DNA of 37,079 bases, from positions 1 to 37,079 of the forward strand of contig JAUWPZ010000022.1 of assembly GCA_030611315.1 (NCBI GenBank), given 5' to 3'. This stretch comes from Sedimentisphaerales bacterium. Lineage in GTDB: Bacteria; Planctomycetota; Phycisphaerae; Sedimentisphaerales; Anaerobacaceae. Below the pieces are notes generated by a model that was not told the DNA's origin, ran no database searches, and worked only from the letters and a program-made list of their open reading frames with translations. Both the position numbers and the translations under genes were made by a program. Positions 23,672-32,474 of this stretch are shown in pieces. Each line of letters opens with the position of its first letter. Position 1 is the stretch's first letter.

Positions 23672-24427
23672 TTAGTAATCTCTGAAACTTTTCATCCAGA
23701 CCGGCCACATATTTGGTCGGACGTTGCCGGCTAAGGTCCACGGACCGTTCGTTTTGAATCCTCGGCTCCACTTCAATGTCCACAGCTCTTTTAGTCCGAC
23801 ATGCCTGATAGACCAATCCATAAAGAGGATATTTGTGCCGGCGTCGTGCCGACTGACGCAGAAAAAGCGTATTTCGTCGTCGCCCATCTTGGTTCGGTCT
23901 TGTCCATTGAATTGCGGAGGGTCGTCGGTGTCCTTTGGCTGGCCGTCGGAACGCCTTATACCATCGCCCATAACAACCGCATTGCTTAAACCTTTCTGTG
24001 CGACGGTTCTCCAGTAGTCCTCGAGCTTGCGGCCGCCGCTGGTGGCGCCACTGTCGTATATCCACTCGTTGATTGTATAGCTGCCGTAGCGCTCTCCCCC
24101 ACCTTCGATGATGGCTACAGGCCAGGGAGCGCCCTCGCTGTGGGTCCTTGTCGTCATGGGGCAGTAAAGCAGTTCTTCTGTGTTACCGTAGTATTCGGTC
24201 AGCAGAAACATCCAACGGGGGCCGAGATAATCGGGGAACCTGAAGTCGTTTTCTTCGGTGTACATCGCCCAGACCAGGCCCCATTGCTTGAGGTTGGCCC
24301 TGCACTTGATGTCCTTTGCCTGTTCTTTAACGCGATTCAACGTCGGCATCAGTATTGACATCAAAACGGCAATAATGGCGATTACCACGAGCAGCTCTAC
24401 CAACGTAAATGCTTTTTCTCTCTTCAT
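23672..24427 (-). CDS. type II secretion-like pseudopilin, paralogue 1
   Basis: The 251-residue protein starts at ATG 24427 ([37 protein letters not shown]). This has a class III prepilin leader cut before F-T-L-V-E with methylated Phe, then the hydrophobic helix that anchors pilins. The rest is a globular head with 'CRANLKQWGLVWAMYTEEND', 'CPMTTRTH' and '[30 protein letters not shown]'. The last resembles the H-x9-DG motif of planctomycete/lentisphaeral pseudopilins, but with DW. It starts 7 bases after the stop of the next paralogue. An in-frame upstream ATG at 24469 would put 14 residues before the leader and is rejected. Role: cell-envelope pseudopilus or surface protein; exact function unknown. 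Confidence 0.85.
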   Translation of the reverse strand: MKREKAFTLVELLVVIAIIAVLMSILMPTLNRVKEQAKDIKCRANLKQWGLVWAMYTEENDFRFPDYLGPRWMFLLTEYYGNTEELLYCPMTTRTHSEGAPWPVAIIEGGGERYGSYTINEWIYDSGATSGGRKLEDYWRTVAQKGLSNAVVMGDGIRRSDGQPKDTDDPPQFNGQDRTKMGDDEIRFFCVSRHDAGTNILFMDWSIRHVGLKELWTLKWSRGFKTNGPWTLAGNVRPNMWPVWMKSFRDY

Positions 24428-24434
24428 GATTTCA

Positions 24435-25277
24435 TCAGTACTCTTTATACTTTGCCAGCCAGCCGTCACCCCAATTTGCCCAGGTGGAGTAGGTGGCGCC
24501 CCCGCTTTTGGTCCAGTAGCCTCTTAAGTTGTCGAAATTGCGATGCCACTTCAACGTCCAGAGTTCCTTAAGACCAACCTTTCTGACTGTCCAATCCATG
24601 AAAAGGTGATTTACATTGCCGTTGTGTCGGTCGATGCAGAAATGTTTCATTTCTTTGTTGTAGCCGTTCCACTCGCCGTTGTATTTCGGAGGGTCGCCGC
24701 CTGCGCCTTGCTCGGACGGGCCTCCCCCTCTCCACATTGTATCGGCGAAAACCGGTATATTGCTTGTGCCCTGGACGTGAACGGTCTTCCAGTGCCATTC
24801 GGCCTTGCGACCCTGAATATCCGTTTTTGTATTATAAATCCAGTTATTTGCGCCATAACTGGCTTCTTCCCGGAGGTTGCCCACTCCACCTCCTCCCATA
24901 ACATATGTGTTAAACGGACCGCCCTGGGCTCCTGTTAGCGACCGTTTCGTGGCCATCGGGCAGAGAAGTATGTCCGTTCTTGTGTCCCATTGAGGGCGCA
25001 GCGCTATTATCCAGGTTCCACGCGCCCACCCAAGGCTGCCGGCTTCCGGGAAGAAGCCTTCGTTATCTTCCGTATAGAGCATCCAGATTAGGCCCCATTG
25101 TTTCAGGTTCATCTGACAGGCGGCCGACCTTGCCTGTTTCTTTGCCCGATTTAGTGTCGGCATCAATATCGACATTAAAAGTGCAATTATGGCGATTACC
25201 ACCAGCAGTTCAACCAACGTAAAGGCTGCCGGAAGCCTTTTGCTTATTAGAGGTATAAATCCTTTTCGCTTATCCAT
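24435..25277 (-). CDS. type II secretion-like pseudopilin, paralogue 2
   Basis: The 280-residue protein has a longer leader ([17 protein letters not shown]) before [44 protein letters not shown]. The head domain includes '[22 protein letters not shown]', '[10 protein letters not shown]', '[10 protein letters not shown]' and the closing '[37 protein letters not shown]'. It is clearly related to both neighbours, sharing '[12 protein letters not shown]' near the end. A tandem duplication origin is likely. Like its neighbours it has many tryptophans and Gly loops. Confidence 0.85.
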   Translation of the reverse strand: MDKRKGFIPLISKRLPAAFTLVELLVVIAIIALLMSILMPTLNRAKKQARSAACQMNLKQWGLIWMLYTEDNEGFFPEAGSLGWARGTWIIALRPQWDTRTDILLCPMATKRSLTGAQGGPFNTYVMGGGGVGNLREEASYGANNWIYNTKTDIQGRKAEWHWKTVHVQGTSNIPVFADTMWRGGGPSEQGAGGDPPKYNGEWNGYNKEMKHFCIDRHNGNVNHLFMDWTVRKVGLKELWTLKWHRNFDNLRGYWTKSGGATYSTWANWGDGWLAKYKEY

Positions 25278-25382
25278 TTTCTTCCTTGTATTTCGGTAAA
25301 AGGCAGCTTTTTAAGGAGCTGTCAACCAGTTCAAGGCGTTGATTCCGAAAAGAGGAATCTTTTCCATGGAACGGGTACTATG

Positions 25383-26186
25383 TTAGTAATCTTTGAAGCT
25401 TCTCATCCAGGCCGGCCACATACTTGGTCGGACGTTGCCGCCTTTGGTATAGGGACCTGTTTTGTTGTCGAAGGCGCGATGCCACTTCAACGTCCAGAGT
25501 TCCTTAAGCCCTACCTTTCTGGTGGACCAGTCCATAAAAAGCATATTTATGAATCCATCGTGCCGGTTAATGCAGAAATGTTTCATCTCTTGCGTCGTGC
25601 CCGTATTGCCCGACCCGAATTCATCCGGGTACTGTGGTGGCTCATCGGTATGGAGCGGCCAGCCATCGTGCCATGTGGCATCGCCGAACACCGGTATAGT
25701 ATTGGTGTTTTTAACGCCTTTTGTACTCTTCCAGAACCATATCTCTTTACGCGAGCCGCGATCCTTTGTCATATAGTTGGTCCAGTTGTTTATGCTGTAG
25801 CTGAAGGTATATCGGTAAGTACCGCCGCCGGGAAGTTTACACTCGCGTTGCGTTGCCTTGTACGTGCCCCAATCACCCGGTTTATCCACCACTTTCGTGG
25901 CTGTCGGGCAGAGAAGCAGGTCCCAGGTGTCCTTGTAGTAAGGCCGCAGCGCATTCATCCACAATGCCTCTTCGTCCTGATTCCAGCCTTCATTGAAATA
26001 GCCCTCGTTGTCGTCCGTGTAGAACATAAAGAAATAGCCCCATTGTTTTAGGTTTGCCATACAGCGGACCGCCTGTGCCTGGTTCCTTACGCGGCTCAGG
26101 GCTGGCATCAGTATCGCCATCAGCAGTGCGATGATAGCGATAACGACCAAAAGCTCTACTAAAGTGAATCCCCTTTGTTTGTCCAT
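25383..26186 (-). CDS. type II secretion-like pseudopilin, paralogue 3
   Basis: The 267-residue protein begins [67 protein letters not shown], with a compact prepilin leader and N-terminal membrane helix. The head contains 'DLLLCPTATKV', 'YSINNWTNYM', '[36 protein letters not shown]' and ends 'MWPAWMRSFKDY', almost the same ending as paralogue 1 (MWPVWMKSFRDY). It is first of the three in transcription order and follows the putative anti-sigma gene. The 105-base gap to paralogue 2 has a small GATTCC/GGAATC hairpin only. Confidence 0.85.
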   Translation of the reverse strand: MDKQRGFTLVELLVVIAIIALLMAILMPALSRVRNQAQAVRCMANLKQWGYFFMFYTDDNEGYFNEGWNQDEEALWMNALRPYYKDTWDLLLCPTATKVVDKPGDWGTYKATQRECKLPGGGTYRYTFSYSINNWTNYMTKDRGSRKEIWFWKSTKGVKNTNTIPVFGDATWHDGWPLHTDEPPQYPDEFGSGNTGTTQEMKHFCINRHDGFINMLFMDWSTRKVGLKELWTLKWHRAFDNKTGPYTKGGNVRPSMWPAWMRSFKDY

Positions 26187-26253
26187 GTTTTTTCTTGAGC
26201 CTCAAAAAAACCGGTTTTTCAATTCTCTTTGTCTATAGGATTTTAACACATAT

Positions 26254-26286
26254 CCGTTTATAAATCAAGCAATAAACGGTTTTTTT
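26254..26286 (+). terminator. hairpin with T-run between anti-sigma and pseudopilin genes
   Basis: CCGTTTAT (26254-26261) and ATAAACGG (26272-26279) form an 8-bp stem followed by seven T on the plus strand. No plus-strand gene precedes it, and in the minus direction only the stem is available. It may partly separate the sigma/anti-sigma genes from the pseudopilins. A palindrome AAAAACCGGTTTTT lies at about 26205-26220. Confidence 0.45.
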
Positions 26287-26314
26287 GACCTGCAAACATC
26301 TGTCATTTCGTTTT

Positions 26315-26848
26315 CTATTGCAGCATCCGGGCCTGCAGTATTATTAATACTTCGGCGCTGACGGTTCCCGGACGCAAATCGCCGAAGATTACCCTGTACT
26401 TGCCATTGGGCAGCTTCCAGTGCATCAGCACCGCATATTTACCCTTCGGGTCGATGTTATTGCTGTAATACGTAACATCTCTGCCGTTGCGAGCAAGATA
26501 GTCTTGAAATTTTGCCATACCGGCCAACACATCGTCTCTGCCGGTATCTTCACCGTACCGGAAGTATTGAAACAGCAACTTGCTGTCCTGATATATTCCT
26601 TTGCCCATCGGGTCCCAATCACCGAGGAAGTTCCCCAAAATAACCGTCGCAATGATTATCACCGCTGCCGCGGCCAATCTGCTGATTCTCAGGTCTATCA
26701 AAATACTGAACCTGTGCCAGGCACCCCAATGATGTGCAAGCATAGGTGGGATTTGGTGCTTTATCCGCTCTGCAAGGTCGCCGCGAACCGTCTCTGCCGT
26801 AGCGGAGGCCAATTTGCTCAATAATGCTTGTATCTTTTTGTCTTCCAT
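26315..26848 (-). CDS. membrane-anchored putative anti-sigma factor
   Basis: I do not recognise a named family for this 177-residue protein. It has a helical, charged N-terminus (1-50; KKIQALLSKLASATAETVRGDLAERIKHQIPP), a single membrane segment at about 56-75 (RLAAAAVIIIATVILGNFLG) and a probably periplasmic tail with 'YRVIFGDLRPGTVSAEVLIILQARML'. The layout, and the position 21 bases after an ECF sigma gene, are those of transmembrane anti-sigma factors. No zinc-binding HxxxCxxC motif is present. Regulation of the sigma factor is inferred from position and topology. Confidence 0.6.
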   Translation of the reverse strand: MEDKKIQALLSKLASATAETVRGDLAERIKHQIPPMLAHHWGAWHRFSILIDLRISRLAAAAVIIIATVILGNFLGDWDPMGKGIYQDSKLLFQYFRYGEDTGRDDVLAGMAKFQDYLARNGRDVTYYSNNIDPKGKYAVLMHWKLPNGKYRVIFGDLRPGTVSAEVLIILQARMLQ

Positions 26849-26869
26849 CGCAAATCCCTCACTTTTGTT

Positions 26870-27490
26870 TTAGGTAACTTTTTTTCTGAGGGCTTTTAAT
26901 GCCCTGTTAAGTCTGCTCTTTAGAGTTCCTTCCCTTACGCCTGCGGCTTCGGCGGCCTCTGCAATAGTCAGGTGCTGCATATAATGTAAAGCAATCACCT
27001 GTCTCAATTTCACAGGCAGCCGCAAAACGGCGTTTCTTAACTTCTCGAGCTCTTCGTTGAGTTCCACTATATCGCCTTCTGTCTTATTCCTGTCCGGCAC
27101 ATCAATTCCTTCGATGCCGGCAATCTCTCTGCCTTTGTGCCTGCGCCAGTACAGCTTTGAGGCATTGACCGCAATGCGGTACAGCCAGCCCTTCAATGCC
27201 CTGCCGTCTCTGAGCTGGTTTATGTGGAACCAGGCCCGGATAAAGCTTTCCTGCGTCAGGTCTTCGCTGACATCTGTACTATGGCCCAGTCTCCTCATAA
27301 ATAAGTATATCTGTTCGTAATATATATCAACAAGCTCGTCCGCGGCTGTCCTGTCCCCGGCCTTTAATCGCACAGCAAGTGAATCCCGCTCTTGCCCGGT
27401 GTGCTTAGTCTTGCTGCCGGGATTGGGCTGCACACTTGTAAGATGCGCAAGAACAGCCTTGTGTTCCGTTAATTCTGCCTTTTTTTGCAT
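26870..27490 (-). CDS. ECF-type RNA polymerase sigma factor
   Basis: The protein is 206 residues from ATG 27490. Region 2 spans about 40-120 (ADELVDIYYEQIYLFMRRLGHSTDVSEDLTQESFIRAWFHINQL... ALKGWLYRIAVNASKLYWRRHKG), with the 'DLtQE.FirAw' region 2.2 and a basic 2.4 segment. Region 4 spans about 150-206 (AVLRLPVKLRQVIALHYMQHLTIAEAAEAAGVREGTLKSRLNRALKALRKK), with a clear helix-turn-helix. An ATG at 27547 lies within a promoter, so the internal start with AAGG upstream is used. It probably directs transcription of itself and perhaps the pseudopilins. The first 35 residues are unassigned. Confidence 0.9.
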   Translation of the reverse strand: MQKKAELTEHKAVLAHLTSVQPNPGSKTKHTGQERDSLAVRLKAGDRTAADELVDIYYEQIYLFMRRLGHSTDVSEDLTQESFIRAWFHINQLRDGRALKGWLYRIAVNASKLYWRRHKGREIAGIEGIDVPDRNKTEGDIVELNEELEKLRNAVLRLPVKLRQVIALHYMQHLTIAEAAEAAGVREGTLKSRLNRALKALRKKVT

Positions 27491-27518
27491 TGTTTGAGCC
27501 TTGTTCTGCTGAATAGTT

Positions 27519-27547
27519 ATTTTACCCGAAATCCCATTTTTATGCAA
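27519..27547 (-). promoter_or_regulatory. sigma-70-like promoter of the ECF sigma gene
   Basis: Minus strand TTGCAT, 17 bases, TAAAAT reads towards the sigma gene and predicts a leader of about 22 bases before ATG 27490. The -10 box matches 5/6, the -35 box 3/6. Confidence 0.5.
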
Positions 27548-27594
27548 TATAGAATCTTTTTTTGAGTGTAGAATGTGATAAACTGTAGGAAATT

Positions 27595-28482
27595 ATGACA
27601 TTTTTGCCGAAAAATGCCGGTTTTTTCAGCGAGCCCGTGCGGCGGCTGTGGGAGAATACCAATCCCTGCGTGCTCTGTCCTCGCAGGTGCGAGGTCTATC
27701 GCGGCAGGGGGCAAATCGGCTTTTGCGGCATTGGGGATATGCCTCTCGTCAGCTCCGCCGGTCCTCATTTCGGCGAAGAAAAGCCCCTTGTCGGCAGCGG
27801 CGGGTCGGGCACGATATTCTTTGCGGGCTGTAACTTAGGCTGTATTTTCTGCCAGAATTTCGATATCAGCCACCTCCGCCACGGACGTCAGCAGACAATC
27901 GAGCAGTTGGCCCGGAATATGCTTGAGCTGCAGCAGAGTGGGTGCAGCAATATAAACCTTGTTACGCCCACGCATCTGGCCGCGCCGATTGCCTCGGCCC
28001 TCGAATTAGCCAAAAAGCAGGGCCTGGCACTGCCGATTGTCTATAATACCGGCGGGTATGATTCGGTTGAAACGCTCAAATTGCTTGCCGGCTTTGTGGA
28101 TATCTATATGCCGGACATGAAATATTCAGAATCCGAGGTTGCTGAGGAACTTTCCAATGCGCCGGACTATCCACAGATAAATCGAGCGGCTGTAAAAGAG
28201 ATGCACCGGCAGGTCGGCGACCTTCAGGTAACAAACGGCTTGGCTGAGCGGGGCTTATTGGTCAGGCATCTGGTCCTGCCCGCCGGATTGGCCGGCAGCT
28301 TCGAGATTATAGACTTTTTGGCCGAAGAAATCAGCCCCAAAACCACTATCAACGTGATGGGCCAGTATCGCCCATGCTATAAGGCCTCATCCCATCCAAA
28401 GATAAACCGCCGACCAACGATAGAAGAAATCGAATCCACCCGCAAATACGCAATCAAAAAAGGCCTCAATGTCCTTCTATGA
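27595..28482 (+). CDS. PflA-like radical SAM protein
   Basis: The 295-residue protein opens with a cysteine-rich segment (PCVLCPRRCEVYRGRGQIGFCGIG). The radical SAM cluster motif CX3CX2C follows at C79, C83 and C86 (FAGCNLGCIFCQNFDIS). Later it has 'NINLVTPTHLAAPIASALELA', 'YNTGGYDSVETL', 'VDIYMPDMKYSE' and 'LVRHLVLPAGLAGS', matching the group of uncharacterised PflA-related proteins (COG1313). These use S-adenosylmethionine to make a 5'-deoxyadenosyl radical; the substrate is unknown. The start has AGGAA close upstream. It diverges from the sigma gene and converges on the AmmeMemoRadiSam operon. It resembles that operon's radical SAM enzyme in the cysteine-rich lead-in. Confidence 0.85.
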   Translation: MTFLPKNAGFFSEPVRRLWENTNPCVLCPRRCEVYRGRGQIGFCGIGDMPLVSSAGPHFGEEKPLVGSGGSGTIFFAGCNLGCIFCQNFDISHLRHGRQQTIEQLARNMLELQQSGCSNINLVTPTHLAAPIASALELAKKQGLALPIVYNTGGYDSVETLKLLAGFVDIYMPDMKYSESEVAEELSNAPDYPQINRAAVKEMHRQVGDLQVTNGLAERGLLVRHLVLPAGLAGSFEIIDFLAEEISPKTTINVMGQYRPCYKASSHPKINRRPTIEEIESTRKYAIKKGLNVLL

Positions 28483-28538
28483 AATATATCTGCGCCTTTT
28501 GCATTTCTAAACAAATTCGGTCAAAAAATTGAACGAAT

Positions 28539-31500
28539 CTACTCAATTTTCTTATAGAATTCGGCTTCCCGGTCGGAGAGCTTTTTTTGTTCTATCAGCG
28601 TGCGAATGCGCTGCGAATCTACGTCTCTCGGCTGGCCGCCGGAAGGAACGAAGGCGGCGGAGTAGTCGCCGCTGACAGGGGTAACCTGCAGGAATCTTTT
28701 CGCCGAAACAGTCGATATAAGTACTGCCGCAGCAACTGCAAAAGGCAAAAGTATGCGTGCCCTGGAGTTCTCTTGTGTGGTTTTTCCGGCTGGCTGTTGT
28801 GCGGTGTAACGACATCTGTCGCACTGTATGCAGTCCATCTGGTCTTTGGCGGTAAGGCCGAACTCGCATCTGCCGAATTTTTTCGCGGGCAGGTATCGCT
28901 TGAATACTGCTATACCATTGAGCAGCGACAGGCCGGCCCCTACCGGGCACAAATACCGGCACCAGAAGCGTGAAAAGAAAATCGCGCCTATAACAGCTAT
29001 CAACAGCATTACTCCGCCCGCGAGGGCCCAATCGGCGGCCGTCATTTGAAAATTGAAAATTGAGATGAGCGGGTCCGTCAGGGTCGTTCGATTTCTCGAA
29101 AGAAAAAACGCCAGCACAAGGATAAAAAGAACGGCGTACTTGATGAATCTCGCTTTTTTCATCTTTTCTGCCGGGATTGGCCGCTTGAATTTGGCCGGAA
29201 TAATATAGCCGAGCAGCTCCTGGGCCGCGCCGAATGGACAGATGTAGCCGCAATAGATGTTGCCGAAGATTAAAACCAAAGCCGGTATGCCCACGACCAG
29301 CAAAAACGCCCCCGTCAACTTCGCCGCAGGCATATGCAGGGACAATATGGTAGCTATTTGTTCGCTGGAATACTGGGCGTTCAGAAGGATGCCGCCGAGA
29401 ACAAGATTGAACACAAGTACCACTAATCTGCTCCGGAATCCCCCGTGGTAGATTACAACTAAGGAAAATACGACGGCGCTAATCAAATACATCGCGTACA
29501 TGTCCGGCAGGATGTTCGCGGGTCGGATTTGGCTTTGGGGTTGTGGCTGTAAAGAGGAGCCGAGAACCTGCACGGTGAATTTATTGCCTGATATTTGCAG
29601 CGCCGAAAGAATCGCTTCGGAGCTGACCGTTGCGCCGCTTACGGCCTGAACATCGGCAAAGGGTGCAGTACCGAAGAGTTGACTGCCGTTCAGTGAGTTG
29701 CGCCATTGACTTAGAAGCTCGAGGTAAGCAGGGGTTTCGTTGGAGCGTATTATATGAAAGTTATTCAGCCGGCCGGCGGGGTCAACATAGATAGCAAGAT
29801 TTATCTTCCCGCCGAAACCACGAACCGCAGGAGCCAGCTCTTGCGAGCTAAAGACATACCCGGTCAGGTTATCATTGGCGTCGCGGACCCTGAAGTAATT
29901 GATTTTTTGGTTGCTGTCCTGAAGAACAGTTGATTGTTTCTCGATGCTCAACTCGCCGGCGAGTGCTTGCGCTGCGTATCGCGGTAATGCCGGCCGCAGC
30001 CTGGCCGAGGCCTCGGCAAGCATGTTCGAGCAAAGAACAATGGATAATCCAACGCCGAATAAGATATAGCCGAGCCTGCGGAGTCTAAAGCCGGTAGTGG
30101 CCAAAGAACAAATTCTTTGCGGCATGTAAATCCTTAGCGCCGCGAGCGGTATATTGGCCAGAATGAGCAGAACGAATACGAGCAGCGTTATCTTTGTTCC
30201 GAACACGGGGACAAGGACAAGGGCGGTCAGTATCCCTCCGGCCGATGCTCCGAGGTGGTCGGCGGTCTCGAGCTTGCTTCCCGCCGGGCCCGTCTCGAAA
30301 CCTGCCTCGGCAAGCTGAGCGGCGGCGAGCGGAAAGTAGCAGCCGGCACATAAACCGCACAGAACAAAGGCTATCGCAAAAATCATGTGCGTCCAGTCCA
30401 CGGCGGGCCAAAAGGAAATGGCTGCAAGGATTAGTATATGAGCAGCTATTGCCGCGAACAGCATTATTTGGGCGGATGTTGTCTTTGTCTGCGCCGGGAT
30501 GGCCCGGAGCAGGCGTCTGATTAAAATCGCACCGGCTGTTAAGCCCGCCATAAACAGGGACGAAATAACGCCGATGTACAGATAGAGCGAGCCGAAGCGG
30601 GTTTGATACAGTTGCATCAGGACAATCACCACGCCTATCCCCACCCAGCCGGCTGAGAAGACCAGAAACGTACTGTCGAAGCTCGATTTGCCGCCTTGCT
30701 GATTTGTCTTCCAGACGTAAACAGCTCGCAGAACTACAAGGACTATAAGTGGAAAAAGAAAAGCGAGCGGTCCGGCCAGGGCCAGATGTTTGATAAGCCT
30801 GGTGATGGGTGCTCCGGATTGTTTGGCTGCGAGCAGCAGACTATACAAATGTGTCAGCGGCCTGGAATCACGATTAATCAGCAAGTCCTCTGGCAAATCC
30901 GCACTGGAATAGTTCTCAAGAGCGGTAGCGGCCCGGCCCGGCAGATAAACGGAAAGCAGGGCATTGGCCGGGAAAATATCATCTGCGCCGGCTATCGCTG
31001 CGAAGCGGTCTCGTAAGGTGGCCGGGTCGCCGGTAAGTTCTTTGGAATCGGATGCAATGAACCATGTCTCGTCGCCGGGCGTCAGGACGAGCGGCTGGGC
31101 GAAAACTTTATCGAGCGTCCGTTTCGTCGAGGCGCCGAGATTTATCAGCTCGGTGCCCATGATGTTTTCGCCGCCTGTTATGCGAACTGCCAGCACACCG
31201 CCGGGCCTTAAAGATTGTTTGACCTGGTCATAAAATTCAAGGGTATAGTAGCGGTTGAGGACCGAACTCGTGGCGTCGGGCAGATTGAGGATTACTATGT
31301 CGTAATATCGCCCCTTCTCGGCCAATAGCAAGCGGACGTCGCCGCCGAGGCGGTCAAATCTACTGTCGTTGATTCTAAGTTCAGCCGGGAGAAAGGCGTT
31401 GATTTGCCGGGCGTATTCGGTATCGGGGTGTGCCCAGGTGATGTTCTTGATTTGCGGTAGTTGGAGGAATTCGCTGCAGAGAGCTAATCCCGAGCCGACG

Positions 31501-32474
31501 ACGAGGACCCGCTCGGCAGCGGGATTCTGGCAAAGGCTGACCGCTGCCGTTCGGCCGGCGGCCCTCTTGTCGGGCAGCGCTTCACAGACGCCGCCCTGAG
31601 ACATAGCTATCCACTGGCCCTGGTAATTTCCGTAGAGATACTCGGCCTGGGGCGTTTGGAATGAGTCAATCAGAGCATTTTGAGGGAGCAGTTTTGTCCA
31701 CTTTTTAACTCGGACATAGCGCATCAGTGCTTTGTCCGCTCCGGCGGCAAGGCAAATACAAAAGGCCAGGCCAAGTAAGAAAGAAAAGACGCAAAGTATT
31801 TTCCGCACCTGCCGGTTGTCCTGCGTAAGTACGCTGCCAAGCAGGACGGCGAACACAACCGAAGAGATAATAAGAGCCAGGACAAAGAATATCCTTGCCG
31901 AATTTACGCCGAATGCCAGAAATATGGTTACGCCTAATCCGCCGAGGAAACTTCCGGCCGCTTCGAGGATATAAACGCGCGAGACGGCAAGCCCCTTTCC
32001 GCTCTGAATCCATCGACAGGCGGTGGGGAAGAGCAGCCCTGTGACAATGCTGACCGGTGCATTGATGATTAGCGACGACAGCAGGATGCCCCGCACCGAC
32101 CAGAGGGCATACGATTCGATGCCCGCGAGCTGACGGGCCTGAATAATCAGTATCAACTGAAGAACCAAAGCAGGCAGGTAGCACAAGAACAGAAGTTCGA
32201 TATTCCTGAGCAGTATATCGGCGAGGGGCTTTGCTTTATAGACAAGGCTGGCCGCCAGGCCGACCCACAAAAACCAGGAGCCGAAGAAGATGCCCACGCT
32301 GATATCATTACCCTCGAATGTGGTGAGAAACTCGCGGAATAGCAGGCTCTGGGCTGCAATGGTAAACAGGCCGTAACTGAACAGACAGAAGCCGCGGGCC
32401 CCGTTAGAAATTCGGACCAAAGGAGCGGCGTTTTCCCCTCGCAACTTATTTCTAACGGGGCGGGCGAATCTCAT
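28539..32474 (-). CDS. giant membrane fusion: spermidine-synthase-like + FMN-binding + NosR/NapH-type polyferredoxin
   Basis: The 1311-residue protein begins with several membrane helices (about 30-250). A soluble spermine/spermidine-synthase-like methyltransferase fold spans about 270-475 (ERVLVVGSGLALCSEFLQL; YYTLEFYDQVKQSLRPGGVLAVRI), with the glycine loop as GSG and no recognisable catalytic DPxGP. More membrane helices cover about 560-820. A periplasmic FMN-binding domain lies at about 845-965, with the flavin-attachment type motif SGATVSS (T949). Helices and a NosR/NapH-like iron-sulfur part follow: CGYICP (C1075, C1079), CRYLCP (C1172, C1176), CIQCDRC (C1215, C1218, C1221). Its ATG overlaps the stop of the Memo-AMMECR1 gene by four bases. 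An electron-transfer role across the membrane is likely; partners are unknown. Confidence 0.8.
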   Translation of the reverse strand: MRFARPVRNKLRGENAAPLVRISNGARGFCLFSYGLFTIAAQSLLFREFLTTFEGNDISVGIFFGSWFLWVGLAASLVYKAKPLADILLRNIELLFLCYLPALVLQLILIIQARQLAGIESYALWSVRGILLSSLIINAPVSIVTGLLFPTACRWIQSGKGLAVSRVYILEAAGSFLGGLGVTIFLAFGVNSARIFFVLALIISSVVFAVLLGSVLTQDNRQVRKILCVFSFLLGLAFCICLAAGADKALMRYVRVKKWTKLLPQNALIDSFQTPQAEYLYGNYQGQWIAMSQGGVCEALPDKRAAGRTAAVSLCQNPAAERVLVVGSGLALCSEFLQLPQIKNITWAHPDTEYARQINAFLPAELRINDSRFDRLGGDVRLLLAEKGRYYDIVILNLPDATSSVLNRYYTLEFYDQVKQSLRPGGVLAVRITGGENIMGTELINLGASTKRTLDKVFAQPLVLTPGDETWFIASDSKELTGDPATLRDRFAAIAGADDIFPANALLSVYLPGRAATALENYSSADLPEDLLINRDSRPLTHLYSLLLAAKQSGAPITRLIKHLALAGPLAFLFPLIVLVVLRAVYVWKTNQQGGKSSFDSTFLVFSAGWVGIGVVIVLMQLYQTRFGSLYLYIGVISSLFMAGLTAGAILIRRLLRAIPAQTKTTSAQIMLFAAIAAHILILAAISFWPAVDWTHMIFAIAFVLCGLCAGCYFPLAAAQLAEAGFETGPAGSKLETADHLGASAGGILTALVLVPVFGTKITLLVFVLLILANIPLAALRIYMPQRICSLATTGFRLRRLGYILFGVGLSIVLCSNMLAEASARLRPALPRYAAQALAGELSIEKQSTVLQDSNQKINYFRVRDANDNLTGYVFSSQELAPAVRGFGGKINLAIYVDPAGRLNNFHIIRSNETPAYLELLSQWRNSLNGSQLFGTAPFADVQAVSGATVSSEAILSALQISGNKFTVQVLGSSLQPQPQSQIRPANILPDMYAMYLISAVVFSLVVIYHGGFRSRLVVLVFNLVLGGILLNAQYSSEQIATILSLHMPAAKLTGAFLLVVGIPALVLIFGNIYCGYICPFGAAQELLGYIIPAKFKRPIPAEKMKKARFIKYAVLFILVLAFFLSRNRTTLTDPLISIFNFQMTAADWALAGGVMLLIAVIGAIFFSRFWCRYLCPVGAGLSLLNGIAVFKRYLPAKKFGRCEFGLTAKDQMDCIQCDRCRYTAQQPAGKTTQENSRARILLPFAVAAAVLISTVSAKRFLQVTPVSGDYSAAFVPSGGQPRDVDSQRIRTLIEQKKLSDREAEFYKKIE
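29045..29068 (-). repeat. short heptanucleotide repeat inside the 1311-residue gene
   Basis: TTTGAAAATTGAAAATTGAGATGA contains 7-base units (GAAAATT twice). It is in frame and encodes about residues 1136-1143 (LISIFNFQ), between two membrane helices. Confidence 0.45.

Noticed and set aside
26254-26286. Terminator for a plus-strand gene
   Set aside because: No plus-strand gene was found upstream; kept only as a tentative hairpin.
27490-27547. Longer start of the ECF sigma factor (ATG at 27547)
   Set aside because: It falls on the promoter's -35 box and adds 19 residues without family similarity.
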